7,249 nucleotides of DNA. It comes from Microcaldota archaeon (lineage in GTDB: Archaea > Micrarchaeota > Micrarchaeia > Burarchaeales > JACQQB01). The position numbers and the translations under genes were made by a program. Of this stretch, positions 1 through 5,323 are shown piece by piece. Under the pieces are notes generated by a model that ran no database searches, was not told the DNA's origin, and worked only from the letters and a program-made list of their open reading frames with translations. The stretch lies in assembly GCA_016207225.1 (NCBI GenBank), contig JACQQB010000111.1, positions 1 through 7,249 on the forward strand. The letters run 5' to 3'. Positions within the stretch are counted from its first letter, which is position 1. Each line of letters starts with the position of its first letter.

Positions 1-132
1 GGCCAGATAGCCGGACCCTTACTGGGTGGGTTCTTGTATGAGATCCACCATACATATGCATTCTATGGCTTGGCAATAGTGGTGTTTGCTTATTTTGTTG
101 TTTTTGTTTTAGCAGCAGGTAAGAGACTTTAA
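1..132 (+). CDS. C-terminal end of a probable MFS transporter (partial)
   Basis: An open frame enters from the left edge and stops with TAA at 130-132, giving 43 residues. It begins GQIAGPLLGGFLYE and continues with a single hydrophobic segment (about residues 20-39, rich in V, F, A and Y), ending in the basic tail GKRL. The G-x3-GP-x-LGG pattern followed by a last membrane helix and a short positively charged cytoplasmic end is typical of the final helices of major facilitator superfamily transporters. The substrate cannot be judged from so little. The gene is convergent with the next one, whose stop lies 5 bases away on the other strand. Another multi-pass permease family is possible. Confidence 0.6.
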   Translation, partial: GQIAGPLLGGFLYEIHHTYAFYGLAIVVFAYFVVFVLAAGKRL

Positions 133-137
133 TAGAG

Positions 138-650
138 TTAAACCTTGCAAACATCGCATTTTTCATGCGCCTCTATCCCTTTTGCAGCCATATAAACAGA
201 AAGCAGTGCAATCAAACCTGAAAGAATGAAGAACTCATTCCTGTGTAAAACTAGGAAGGTTATTGTGCCAAGGCCAAGAAAGCTGAATAGAGTGGATAAA
301 CAAGCAAGGCAAACAACACTGCCGAACATGCCTGCGATAAAAGATGAGAATAGAGAGATTAAGCCTGTGCCTGCAGTGCCTGCCATCTTTTTTGTTTCGT
401 GGATTTTTAGGAGCAGGTAAATCTGCATTGAGATGAGAATACCGAAAACGATGGAGAAGGAACCCATGCTGATTAAGGAGAGTATGTCCAGTCCGGTAAT
501 CTGGTAATAAAGTGCTTTTTCATTGAATCTGCCGACAGGAAGAAGGGTAAGAACCAGAAACATCCCTATTGCAGCAAATAGAGTAAGTAGAAGATATTTC
601 TTTTCTGAATAAACTTTTTGGAAAGCATGAAGGATTGTTTTAATTTTCAT
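138..650 (-). CDS. Small multi-pass membrane protein with two CxxC motifs
   Basis: This encodes 170 residues with about five hydrophobic segments (roughly 18-38, 57-82, 93-113, 118-136 and 139-157). Two cysteine pairs stand out: CLAC at 114-117 inside the membrane region, and CDVC at 165-168 in the C-terminal tail, just after a histidine (AHEKCDVC). Such pairs suggest metal binding or dithiol chemistry, loosely recalling small mercury or copper permeases, but I do not recognise the family. It lies 21 bases downstream of the lipoprotein gene on the same strand and is probably cotranscribed with it. A weak GAGGT stands about 10 bases before the ATG. The function is unknown, so the metal or redox role is only an inference from the cysteines. 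Confidence 0.8.
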   Translation of the reverse strand: MKIKTILHAFQKVYSEKKYLLLTLFAAIGMFLVLTLLPVGRFNEKALYYQITGLDILSLISMGSFSIVFGILISMQIYLLLKIHETKKMAGTAGTGLISLFSSFIAGMFGSVVCLACLSTLFSFLGLGTITFLVLHRNEFFILSGLIALLSVYMAAKGIEAHEKCDVCKV

Positions 651-671
651 GTTAGTAAGAACCTCTGGATT

Positions 672-1313
672 TCAATAGCCTCCGTAAGAGTAGCCAGTGT
701 AGACTGGTGTTACTTCACATCTTGAGGAATATAAGTCTTCATTTGTTATCAGGTTATCCAGTTTTCCTTTGCAGATGAATACTGTAAGCTCGATGTTGCA
801 GATGTTGAATGTTGTGTTAGCCTCTTCGCTATAATAATACCTGAATGGCAGTATCATTTGGGGGAACCCTTTTCCTCTAGCATCATCAGTATAGACAAGT
901 TCTATGTCTGGAAAGTTGTTTCGTATATGAGGGCCTGAGCCGGATGTGTGTAAGCGATCACTTGCCTCCTGTAAACGTTCCTCTACGGTTTTTCCGTTTA
1001 TTAGTTTAGGCTCTGGTGGTTCAGGAGGCGGTGGAGTAGTTTCTACAGGAGTTTGTATTGGAGCTGAGGCTGTGGCATTAACTTCTACGTCAGTCGTATT
1101 TTTTTGAGGTGTTATAGTATCGTTAGTGTCGTTTTGTGGTTGGGTTTGAAGTTCTGGAGCTGGTTCGGGTAATGAAGGAGGAGTTGGTTGAGAACTCGGC
1201 GTTGTGTTTTTTTGTATTGGGATGTTTGTCTGTACCTGCTGCTGTGTGCATCCTGCAACGAATAAGACTCCAATCAACAATAGTGTAGCTAACAGATATG
1301 ATGAATTTTTCAT
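672..1313 (-). CDS. Secreted lipoprotein with Pro/Thr-rich linker
   Basis: The start is taken at the second of two in-frame ATGs (1313, the first being at 1319), which gives a standard signal peptide: MKNSSY, a hydrophobic core, then the lipobox LFVAGC. From the longer start the lipidated cysteine is residue 24. A low-complexity linker of about 80 residues follows, rich in P, T, Q, N and E, with many N-x-T sequons (NTT, NDT, NAT) that could be glycosylated outside an archaeal cell. The C-terminal domain of about 110 residues begins near LINGKTVEERL, contains three cysteines (174, 183, 201) and ends in a Tyr/Gly tail, YTGYSYGGY. I do not recognise this domain. The likely place is anchored to the outer face of the membrane, with the linker as a stalk. 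The membrane protein gene follows 21 bases downstream, so the two may act together. Confidence 0.82.
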   Translation of the reverse strand: MKNSSYLLATLLLIGVLFVAGCTQQQVQTNIPIQKNTTPSSQPTPPSLPEPAPELQTQPQNDTNDTITPQKNTTDVEVNATASAPIQTPVETTPPPPEPPEPKLINGKTVEERLQEASDRLHTSGSGPHIRNNFPDIELVYTDDARGKGFPQMILPFRYYYSEEANTTFNICNIELTVFICKGKLDNLITNEDLYSSRCEVTPVYTGYSYGGY

Positions 1314-1339
1314 AAGCATATGGAATTAGGTTTGTTTCG

Positions 1340-1385
1340 AGTGGTTAAAAAGTTTACCCTAGTTACCAATAAAGTTTTAAGCGCT
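1340..1385. promoter_or_regulatory. Divergent promoter region, lipoprotein (-) and rhomboid (+)
   Basis: The gap between the two divergent genes carries an A/T-rich TATA-like element for each direction. TTTTAA at 1375-1380 is about 26 bases before the rhomboid ATG at 1404. The complement of 1345-1352 (CTTTTTAA) is 27-35 bases before the two candidate lipoprotein ATGs at 1319 and 1313. Both fit archaeal TBP spacing and leaderless or nearly leaderless transcripts. Both boxes are weak matches. Confidence 0.4.
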
Positions 1386-1403
1386 GATTCGATAATTATT
1401 TCA

Positions 1404-2009
1404 ATGCTACAAAGACTTAGGGGATATGCAACAACTACTAACATTCTCATTCTGGTTATCGTAATATCGTTTATTATACAAATATTGGTTGAGGAGTATA
1501 CTGATGCATTTAAGTTTTCAATAGAGTACATAATTTTCGAACCATATAGGTTTTTTACTTCTGGCTTTCTCCATGGCAGCATACTTCATCTTTTTCTGAA
1601 TATGTATGCGTTGTTTATTTTCGGTAATTTACTGGAAAAGGAAGCCGGAAATAAACAAATGCTGGTACTCTTTCTTTTGGGTAGCTTGGCTGGAACAGGT
1701 GGCCATATTCTATTGGGAGTTTTAGGAGTAGAGCCAATAAAAACCCTTATCGGTGCAAGTGATTCAATTTCCGCGATATTTGGAGCGTGTGTATTTTTGG
1801 CACTTTATAGGAATATTGAAGTATTTTTAATAAAGATGAAGGTCAGGACTGCTCTGATACTATTTCTGGTCTATAATTTATTGGGCATCCTGAGCATTTT
1901 TGCCCTTCAGGCTAACGTAGCGTATTCTACCCATATAAGTGCACTGATATTTGGCTATCTCTATGCAAGGTTTTTCATTAAGACGTCTGCACAAGAGAGA
2001 AGTATCTGA
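1404..2009 (+). CDS. Rhomboid-family intramembrane serine protease
   Basis: This multi-pass membrane protease cleaves membrane proteins within the bilayer. With the start at 1404 it has 201 residues and about six membrane segments. Family marks are visible: HGSILHLFLNM (residues 57-67), which supplies the oxyanion-side histidine and asparagine; GASDSISAIFG (117-127), with the nucleophile Ser119; and YSTHISALIFGY, with the catalytic His177. Two positions differ from the usual pattern: the Gly after the serine is Asp (GASD), and the GG after the histidine is SA. Ser and His are both kept, so it is probably active. An in-frame ATG at 1320 would add 28 poorly hydrophobic residues and abut the divergent lipoprotein gene. 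The 1404 start is preferred because a TTTTAA element (1375-1380) lies about 26 bases upstream, fitting a leaderless mRNA. Confidence 0.88.
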   Translation: MLQRLRGYATTTNILILVIVISFIIQILVEEYTDAFKFSIEYIIFEPYRFFTSGFLHGSILHLFLNMYALFIFGNLLEKEAGNKQMLVLFLLGSLAGTGGHILLGVLGVEPIKTLIGASDSISAIFGACVFLALYRNIEVFLIKMKVRTALILFLVYNLLGILSIFALQANVAYSTHISALIFGYLYARFFIKTSAQERSI

Positions 2010-2021
2010 TTAGAATAAGCA

Positions 2022-2807
2022 TTAAATTTTTGGAGCCTCACGTGAGTAGGCGCGTAGAAGTGTTTTGCATGCCTCTATAAGGTTTAATTCCCCTCCCTTA
2101 AGCAGCCAGTTTCTTCTCTTTGCAATTTTTTCTATCAACTGCTCTGCATTCGACTTTTCCACCTTTATATCGAAGTAGCCTTCAAGCCATGCCCTAAGAC
2201 GCTTGTCTGTTATGCATTTTTTAGCGAGTTTAACTCCGTAGTATTCATAGTCTTCCAGACCGTCAATGTTTACGGCAACTTTTTGGAGAAGTTCCTCCTT
2301 GGTTTCGTATTCTTGAAACATTCCGGGGGAATCCATGAGGAGTATGTCAGGATTTAAGCGTATCCACTGGATGTTTGTGGTGGTGCCTGCTACAGGGCTT
2401 GTGTGTGCTGCTTTTCTGCCTGCCAGCAGGTTTATGATGCTGCTTTTACCGACATTGGGATACCCAAATATGACTACCCGCGGCATTTTTTTGTTTTTTG
2501 CTATGATTGCGTTGATTATTTTCTGACGTTCTTTTTCCCTGTGTATTGCCTTGGAATTAATCGGCAGGTATTCGTTGTGGTCGAATGAGGCTAAGGCATC
2601 TGGGTCGAGAAGGTCTACCTTGTTTGCTATTTTTATTAATCGCTCCCTGCCTGCCCACCTTTCAAGGTCCCTGAGTCTTGTGCCTTGCAGGTCCCTGGCA
2701 TCGAGTACTTCGATTACAATCTCGCATCTTCTCAGGAGTTCCCTGAAGGTCCTCCACCTGCTCCCGAGTGATTTGCCAAAGCTTATGCGCTTTTTGTATT
2801 TTGACAT
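2022..2807 (-). CDS. Circularly permuted YlqF/RbgA-type GTPase
   Basis: This 261-residue protein has its GTPase motifs in permuted order: a DARD segment (36-39), G4 NKVD (62-65), a G5-like INSKA (83-87), then G1 GYPNVGKSS (115-123), G2 GTT (141-143) and G3 DSPG (159-162). That order defines the YlqF/YawG/YjeQ group, and the EVLDARD opening matches the YlqF/RbgA branch, whose studied members act in large ribosomal subunit assembly. A C-terminal helical domain of about 90 residues follows, as in RbgA. It should be a cytoplasmic assembly factor that binds rRNA. The archaeal relatives are little studied, so the exact step is inferred. It starts 43 bases after the stop of gene A on the same strand, and an AATAAATC element about 25 bases before its ATG suggests its own leaderless promoter. 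It is convergent with the rhomboid gene, with 12 bases between stops. Confidence 0.92.
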   Translation of the reverse strand: MSKYKKRISFGKSLGSRWRTFRELLRRCEIVIEVLDARDLQGTRLRDLERWAGRERLIKIANKVDLLDPDALASFDHNEYLPINSKAIHREKERQKIINAIIAKNKKMPRVVIFGYPNVGKSSIINLLAGRKAAHTSPVAGTTTNIQWIRLNPDILLMDSPGMFQEYETKEELLQKVAVNIDGLEDYEYYGVKLAKKCITDKRLRAWLEGYFDIKVEKSNAEQLIEKIAKRRNWLLKGGELNLIEACKTLLRAYSREAPKI

Positions 2808-2826
2808 AAATTATTATGGATTAAGA

Positions 2827-2838
2827 GATTTATTAGGC
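2827..2838 (-). promoter_or_regulatory. Candidate TATA box for the GTPase gene
   Basis: On the minus strand this reads CCTAATAAATC, centred about 25 bases before the GTPase ATG at 2807. There is no ribosome binding site between them, which suits a leaderless transcript. The match to the archaeal TATA consensus is moderate, and readthrough from gene A upstream is also possible. Confidence 0.35.
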
Positions 2839-2850
2839 TAGCCGCTGCTT

Positions 2851-3654
2851 TTATGGTGCCATTTCATCAACTAACGGCTGCTCTATCAGTTTTCTTATTG
2901 GTTTTAATGTCTCGCTTGCAACGTCTCTTAAGTTTACAGGTGTGCCTTCTGCTTTGGTTGCAGGCTTTTGGGGATATGATGCGAACCCAAGCACCCCAAA
3001 GTGGCGCGACGGCTCACAATCGAGGCCGACACCACGCCTGCGAACGTAGAAGACATTGCCCCAATCGCGGGCAGCAAGGCTTATTGTTTTATCAGCTCGC
3101 CATAAGTAACGTGCATCTGGACTGGTAAAAACTATTTCTTGGCCTGTTGGAATGCCAAACTTTCCATCAGTTGAGTACCAACCATTCTCTCTTGGATAAT
3201 TTTCCACTAGGTTAAGGTTATTGTCATCTGGAATATGAATTACTCTTTCTTTGCTTATGTCTTTATGTATTTCAAAAGTAGGTTTGCCATCAGTATTGAA
3301 ACCATGCTCAACCAAAAGTATGCAGTTTATTGCAGCCAAATAATATTCTGGAACCTTAAGCCTGTAGGTTATTCCTGTTCTGGGGTCTTCGTAAACTATA
3401 TAACCATCTTTTGTTGCGTCTCTGAAGGAGACATCTGGCTGGACATTGACAAACAATGTTCCTGACCATGCAGGATATAGTCCTTCTCTTTTCCACGTGT
3501 CGGTTAAAAGCCTTCTGTCTAATTCCCTGTTTGGGGCAAGTGTAATGCCTTGTTTGTTTGCTTCCGAAACTGCTTGTTCAGCAGTAAAGCCTCGATTGTT
3601 TGCAAATCTTGCCAGAATCATAGTTTTTTGCGTATTTGGTATTGCCAATGTCAT
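2851..3654 (-). CDS. Gene A: putative DGR-type variable protein (C-type-lectin-like C-terminal part)
   Basis: The 267-residue protein has no signal peptide or membrane segment. Residues 1-95 form an unrecognised N-terminal domain, and residues 97-193 include GKPTFEIH and the conserved TDGKFGIPTG and PDARYLWR. Residues 195-225 carry the scaffold R-x-W-G-x6-R-x2-V-x-L-x3-P-S-x2-FGV-x-GF, and a helical tail of about 40 residues follows. The spaced R/W/P-S/GF scaffold, with most differing positions encoded by NNY codons, resembles the C-type-lectin variable region of diversity-generating retroelement targets, which are known in DPANN archaea. This is inference: no reverse transcriptase or template repeat is visible. 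The coding strand has only 9 adenines in the 93 bases 2980-3072, and this block is GC-rich against its neighbours. A second, truncated copy lies at 6064-6568. A GAGGTGG site 6 bases before the ATG supports this start. Another repeated paralogous family is the main alternative. Confidence 0.55.
   Translation of the reverse strand: MTLAIPNTQKTMILARFANNRGFTAEQAVSEANKQGITLAPNRELDRRLLTDTWKREGLYPAWSGTLFVNVQPDVSFRDATKDGYIVYEDPRTGITYRLKVPEYYLAAINCILLVEHGFNTDGKPTFEIHKDISKERVIHIPDDNNLNLVENYPRENGWYSTDGKFGIPTGQEIVFTSPDARYLWRADKTISLAARDWGNVFYVRRRGVGLDCEPSRHFGVLGFASYPQKPATKAEGTPVNLRDVASETLKPIRKLIEQPLVDEMAP
2980..3072 (-). other. Variable segment of gene A (VR-like)
   Basis: These 31 codons (residues 195-225) align without gaps to 6184-6276 of copy B. 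Sixteen of 31 residues differ, and the base changes fall 12, 11 and 11 on codon positions 1, 2 and 3, a non-synonymous bias. Nearby flanking codons (the GWY-TDGKFGIPTG stretch) show mainly silent third-base changes: four silent changes against one replaced codon in 14. Adenine is scarce on the coding strand, as expected after adenine-directed mutagenesis. Confidence 0.45.
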
Positions 3655-3660
3655 GTAATT

Positions 3661-3667
3661 CCACCTC
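3661..3667 (-). promoter_or_regulatory. Ribosome binding site of gene A
   Basis: The minus strand reads GAGGTGG, 6 bases before the ATG at 3654. The same motif precedes the AbiEi-like gene (4629-4635), and AAGGTGG precedes the RelE-pair antitoxin. This shows a strong leadered translation signal and fixes the start of gene A. Confidence 0.75.
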
Positions 3668-3687
3668 TAGATCATTTGATTTATTAG

Positions 3688-3716
3688 AAGAGGCTTGCCA
3701 AAAGCAACAAGCTCTT
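3688..3716 (-). promoter_or_regulatory. Hairpin at the 5' end of the gene A leader
   Basis: The arms AAGAGGCTTG (3688-3697) and CAAGCTCTT (3708-3716) pair over 9 base pairs with one bulged base and a 10-base loop. The right arm begins about where the predicted mRNA starts, so the transcript would carry a hairpin at its very 5' end. It might stabilise or control the mRNA, or it could instead be a protein-binding dyad. Confidence 0.4.
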
Positions 3717-3739
3717 GACTATGTGTTGTATGTTTGGAG

Positions 3740-3747
3740 TTATAAAT
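3740..3747 (-). promoter_or_regulatory. TATA box of gene A
   Basis: ATTTATAA on the minus strand would place transcription start near 3715-3720 and give a leader of about 60 bases that ends with the GAGGTGG site. The box is nearly symmetrical and could also serve the plus strand, but no convincing plus-strand gene follows it. Confidence 0.5.
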
Positions 3748-3890
3748 AGAGCTTGGTTGGACAATGAGCGAATGGGCATTTGTCATGATTGAGGATCTGT
3801 GCGCCCGTCATTAGGTCTTTCTGCCAGAACACACAGATTTGAAGGATTTGGATTTTTAGAAACTAAGAGAAAGGGCTGAAAGTAAGAGCA

Positions 3891-3970
3891 TGGAATTATA
3901 CAAGGTGCAGAGGGAGAGACTCAAGAATGATGCTAGAATCTGATGATGTTGTTTATGTAGACAAGTAGGA
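3891..3970 (+). repeat. Dispersed repeat R1 (diverged copy)
   Basis: From 3895 this shares with R2 and R3 the runs ATTATACA-G-TGCAG, GGAGAG and AAGAATGATGCTAGA-TCTGA. It continues past R2's core with GTT-GTTTATGT and AG-A-AGTA, so the similarity covers about 75 bases. In one plus frame, 3860-3943 is open and reads KLRERAESKS then MELYKVQRERLKNDARI and TGA. The matching frame of R2 gives a similar end (KNDARV, stop), so the repeat may be the decayed 3' end of a gene. It lies between divergent gene A and the AbiE pair. The surrounding gap 3655-4061 holds no intact gene that I can support. Confidence 0.7.
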
Positions 3971-3999
3971 AATTGTTTAGTCTTATCTGTTTTCACTAT

Positions 4000-4016
4000 A
4001 TTAAAGCTTTTTTAAT
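4000..4016. promoter_or_regulatory. AT-rich dyad upstream of the AbiE promoter
   Basis: ATTAAA (4000-4005) and TTTAAT (4011-4016) form a perfect 6-base inverted repeat around GCTTT, about 20 bases upstream of the AbiEii TATA box. AbiEi-type antitoxins are known to bind inverted repeats in their own promoters, so this is a candidate operator. It is short and AT-rich and may be chance. Confidence 0.3.
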
Positions 4017-4031
4017 CTAGTAAGAAGAATG

Positions 4032-4040
4032 CTTATATAC
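4032..4040 (+). promoter_or_regulatory. TATA box for the AbiE pair (leaderless)
   Basis: CTTATATAC is centred 26 bases before the ATG at 4062. With standard archaeal spacing, the transcript would begin at or next to this ATG. There is no ribosome binding site. The box overlaps the reading frame of the upstream ATG at 4029, which argues against that start. Confidence 0.65.
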
Positions 4041-4061
4041 TCCTGCAAACATAGTATTAGT

Positions 4062-4655
4062 ATGGAAGAGCAGTTTAATAGGAAATATAAGAAAGTGCTG
4101 GAGATACTACCAGATGTTGCGGAATGTGCAAAGGGAAGATTGGTACTTGCTGGAGGCACAGCTCTTGCGTTGTTTTATCTTAAGCACCGCGTAAGCGTAG
4201 ACTTGGACTTTGTTCTGGATAGAGGAGACGAAATAAAGATGAAAGAAGAGCTCAAGGGATGTCTCACAAAGAAGGGCTACCGCACAATAGCAGGTGCGTT
4301 CAGCAATCAGTTCGTAGTGCAGTTTGAGGATACGAGTATTAAAGTGGAAGTATTCAAACCAGATTGTAAAATAAGAAAAGTAGAGGAGCATGTTTTTGGA
4401 GGGGCTAGGATAAGGATTGCTTCTCTTGAGGACATTTTCAGGATGAAAATTGCAGCTTATCGGGAACGGAAGGAGGCCAGGGACTTGTTCGATGTATTCT
4501 GCATTCTTAAGTCAAAAGGCTCGGGATTTATCGAAATAGAGCGATTGCTCAGCACAGCAGGAAAGCCTAGAAACATTGAGGATATAGAAGCCATGGCAGT
4601 AAATCGGCAGGATGCAGTATTATTTCATGAGGTGGTATTTGATGCTTCTCCCTAA
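4062..4655 (+). CDS. AbiEii/AbiGii-family nucleotidyltransferase toxin
   Basis: This 197-residue protein is the likely toxin of a type IV-like toxin-antitoxin or abortive infection pair. Known AbiEii members are nucleotidyltransferases that modify RNA, tRNA in the best-studied cases. Visible marks (numbered from 4062) are LAGGTALAL with GGT at 31-33; the metal-binding R-x-S-x-D-L-D-F (43-50, acids at 47 and 49); a KVEVF strand with Glu96 as a possible third acid; and RMKIAAYRERKEARDLFDV (128-146), the Lys and Arg-Asp pattern of the family. An in-frame ATG at 4029 lies inside the promoter, so 4062 is preferred, with a TATA box 26 bases upstream and no leader. Its end overlaps the next gene by 14 bases. 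Here the toxin gene comes first, the reverse of the usual AbiEi-AbiEii order. Confidence 0.88.
   Translation: MEEQFNRKYKKVLEILPDVAECAKGRLVLAGGTALALFYLKHRVSVDLDFVLDRGDEIKMKEELKGCLTKKGYRTIAGAFSNQFVVQFEDTSIKVEVFKPDCKIRKVEEHVFGGARIRIASLEDIFRMKIAAYRERKEARDLFDVFCILKSKGSGFIEIERLLSTAGKPRNIEDIEAMAVNRQDAVLFHEVVFDASP
4629..4635 (+). promoter_or_regulatory. Ribosome binding site of the AbiEi-like gene, inside the toxin gene
   Basis: GAGGTGG ends 6 bases before the ATG at 4642 and sits within the last codons of the toxin gene. The leaderless toxin start paired with a strong internal site would favour high antitoxin synthesis from one mRNA. Confidence 0.65.
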
Positions 4656-5172
4656 GCAGGCAGTTAGCTTTGCCCAGCTTCGCTCTGATGGATTGGACAA
4701 GTGGGAAATTCTTGGATTGTGTGCTGGTCTTAGGCTGTTTCCCACGCCTTTTAAGGGAATTTACTATGTACCTGTGGAAGAAGAGAGGAAAGGTGAATTT
4801 ATTGAAAAGCCGCTTAAGGTTCTATCCCAGGCAGTGGCACTTTTTTTAGGAAACAAGGAGTTTTACTTCACATGCCGTACTGCTGAAGAGGCATTAGGCC
4901 TCAACTGGCAGCCCTCCGGTACTGTGCATATAGCAAACAGTAAGCTTTCCAGAAGAATAAACCTGAAGGTAAGGATTGATAAAAGTAGTGCAAAGAGTAC
5001 CTGGCGCGCTAGGAAAGTGTCGAGACTGCTGTCATTTTATGGGAGTGAGATAGTGTTCCATAAAGGCGAAGTTTATGGTGCGAAAACCAAGCAGACGCCT
5101 TACGGACGATTTGCTCTCAGGTCACAGATAAAAAAAGATAGGGAAAGATTTGGGGAAAAATCGCATGACTAA
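4642..5172 (+). CDS. AbiEi-like antitoxin (winged-helix type)
   Basis: This encodes 176 residues. The N-terminal 45 (AVSFAQLRSDGLDKWEI, then LFPTPFKGIYYVP) have the length and shape of the short winged helix of AbiEi-family antitoxins, in which a recognition helix is followed by a G-x-Y wing. Residues 60-110 (LSQAVALFLGNKEFYF, AEEALGL, PSGTVHIAN) match the family pattern of a helix, a strand, 'A-x-x-x-hGL' and a 'P-x-x-V-x-V-A' strand. The C-terminal part is basic (KSSAKSTWRARK, RSQIKKDRERF), suiting nucleic acid contact. It would silence the toxin and probably repress the operon. The start is set by GAGGTGG at 4629-4635, 6 bases before this ATG. The start at 4612 lies upstream of that site and is less likely. 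The site lies inside the toxin gene, so the two are probably coupled in translation. Confidence 0.7.
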   Translation: MLLPKQAVSFAQLRSDGLDKWEILGLCAGLRLFPTPFKGIYYVPVEEERKGEFIEKPLKVLSQAVALFLGNKEFYFTCRTAEEALGLNWQPSGTVHIANSKLSRRINLKVRIDKSSAKSTWRARKVSRLLSFYGSEIVFHKGEVYGAKTKQTPYGRFALRSQIKKDRERFGEKSHD

Positions 5173-5191
5173 GAATGTTTAGGAACAATTT

Positions 5192-5213
5192 AAGAATGAA
5201 GCTAGAGTTAGAG
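5192..5213 (+). repeat. Partial repeat R2' (tail of the R unit)
   Basis: This 22-base stretch matches 5272-5293 at 19 of 22 positions (AAGAATGA-GCTAGAGT--GAG) and lies 80 bases upstream of it, making a short tandem partner to R2. The match covers only the 3' end of the unit. Confidence 0.55.
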
Positions 5214-5320
5214 CCTTGACCAAGACTAAAGCAAGACTATAGTATTATACAGGATGCAGGGAGAGCAAGGCAAGAATGATGCTAGAGTCTGAGTGTTAGT
5301 TTATGTTAAAGCAGATAGTA
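5206..5320 (+). repeat. Dispersed repeat R2
   Basis: The core 5233-5293 matches R3 (6644-6704) at 58 of 61 positions. Weaker similarity extends left to 5206 (GA-TTAG--CCTTGA shared with R3) and right to about 5320 (GTT-GTTTATGT shared with R1). The core has near-complementary ends, AGACTATAG and CTAGAGTCT, giving an 8 of 9 base pair stem. R2 fills the gap between the convergent 3' ends of the AbiEi-like gene and the RelE-like gene, so it marks the border between two toxin-antitoxin modules. No transposase gene is near. Confidence 0.8.
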
Positions 5321-5323
5321 ATA

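Noticed and set aside
1320..1403. Upstream in-frame ATG for the rhomboid gene at 1320
   Set aside because: It would abut the divergent lipoprotein start and leave no promoter. The added 28 residues fit no rhomboid pattern, and a TATA-like element is placed properly for the ATG at 1404.
1310..1582. Minus-strand open frame opposite the rhomboid gene
   Set aside because: It overlaps the clear rhomboid and lipoprotein coding regions and shows no family pattern. The same holds for the open frames opposite the GTPase, gene A, the AbiE toxin and the ATPase.
3763..3813. Tiny plus-strand frame MSEWAFVMIEDLCARH
   Set aside because: It has only 16 codons, no ribosome binding site, and a start upstream of where the nearest plus-strand TATA box would begin transcription.
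3795..3838. ATCTGTG / CACAGAT inverted repeat
   Set aside because: Seven pairs around a 30-base loop with no conserved partner near R2 or R3; too weak to call.
3925..3948. C/D-box-like motifs (ATGATG, CTGATGATG) in repeat R1
   Set aside because: The boxes do not match the RTGATGA consensus fully, and they are lost in R2 and R3, so a C/D guide RNA is not supported.
4029..4061. Upstream in-frame ATG for the AbiEii-like gene
   Set aside because: The TATA box at 4032-4040 lies inside this extension, and the AbiEii similarity begins after the ATG at 4062.
4612..4641. Upstream in-frame ATG for the AbiEi-like gene
   Set aside because: The GAGGTGG site at 4629-4635 lies downstream of it and is spaced for the ATG at 4642.
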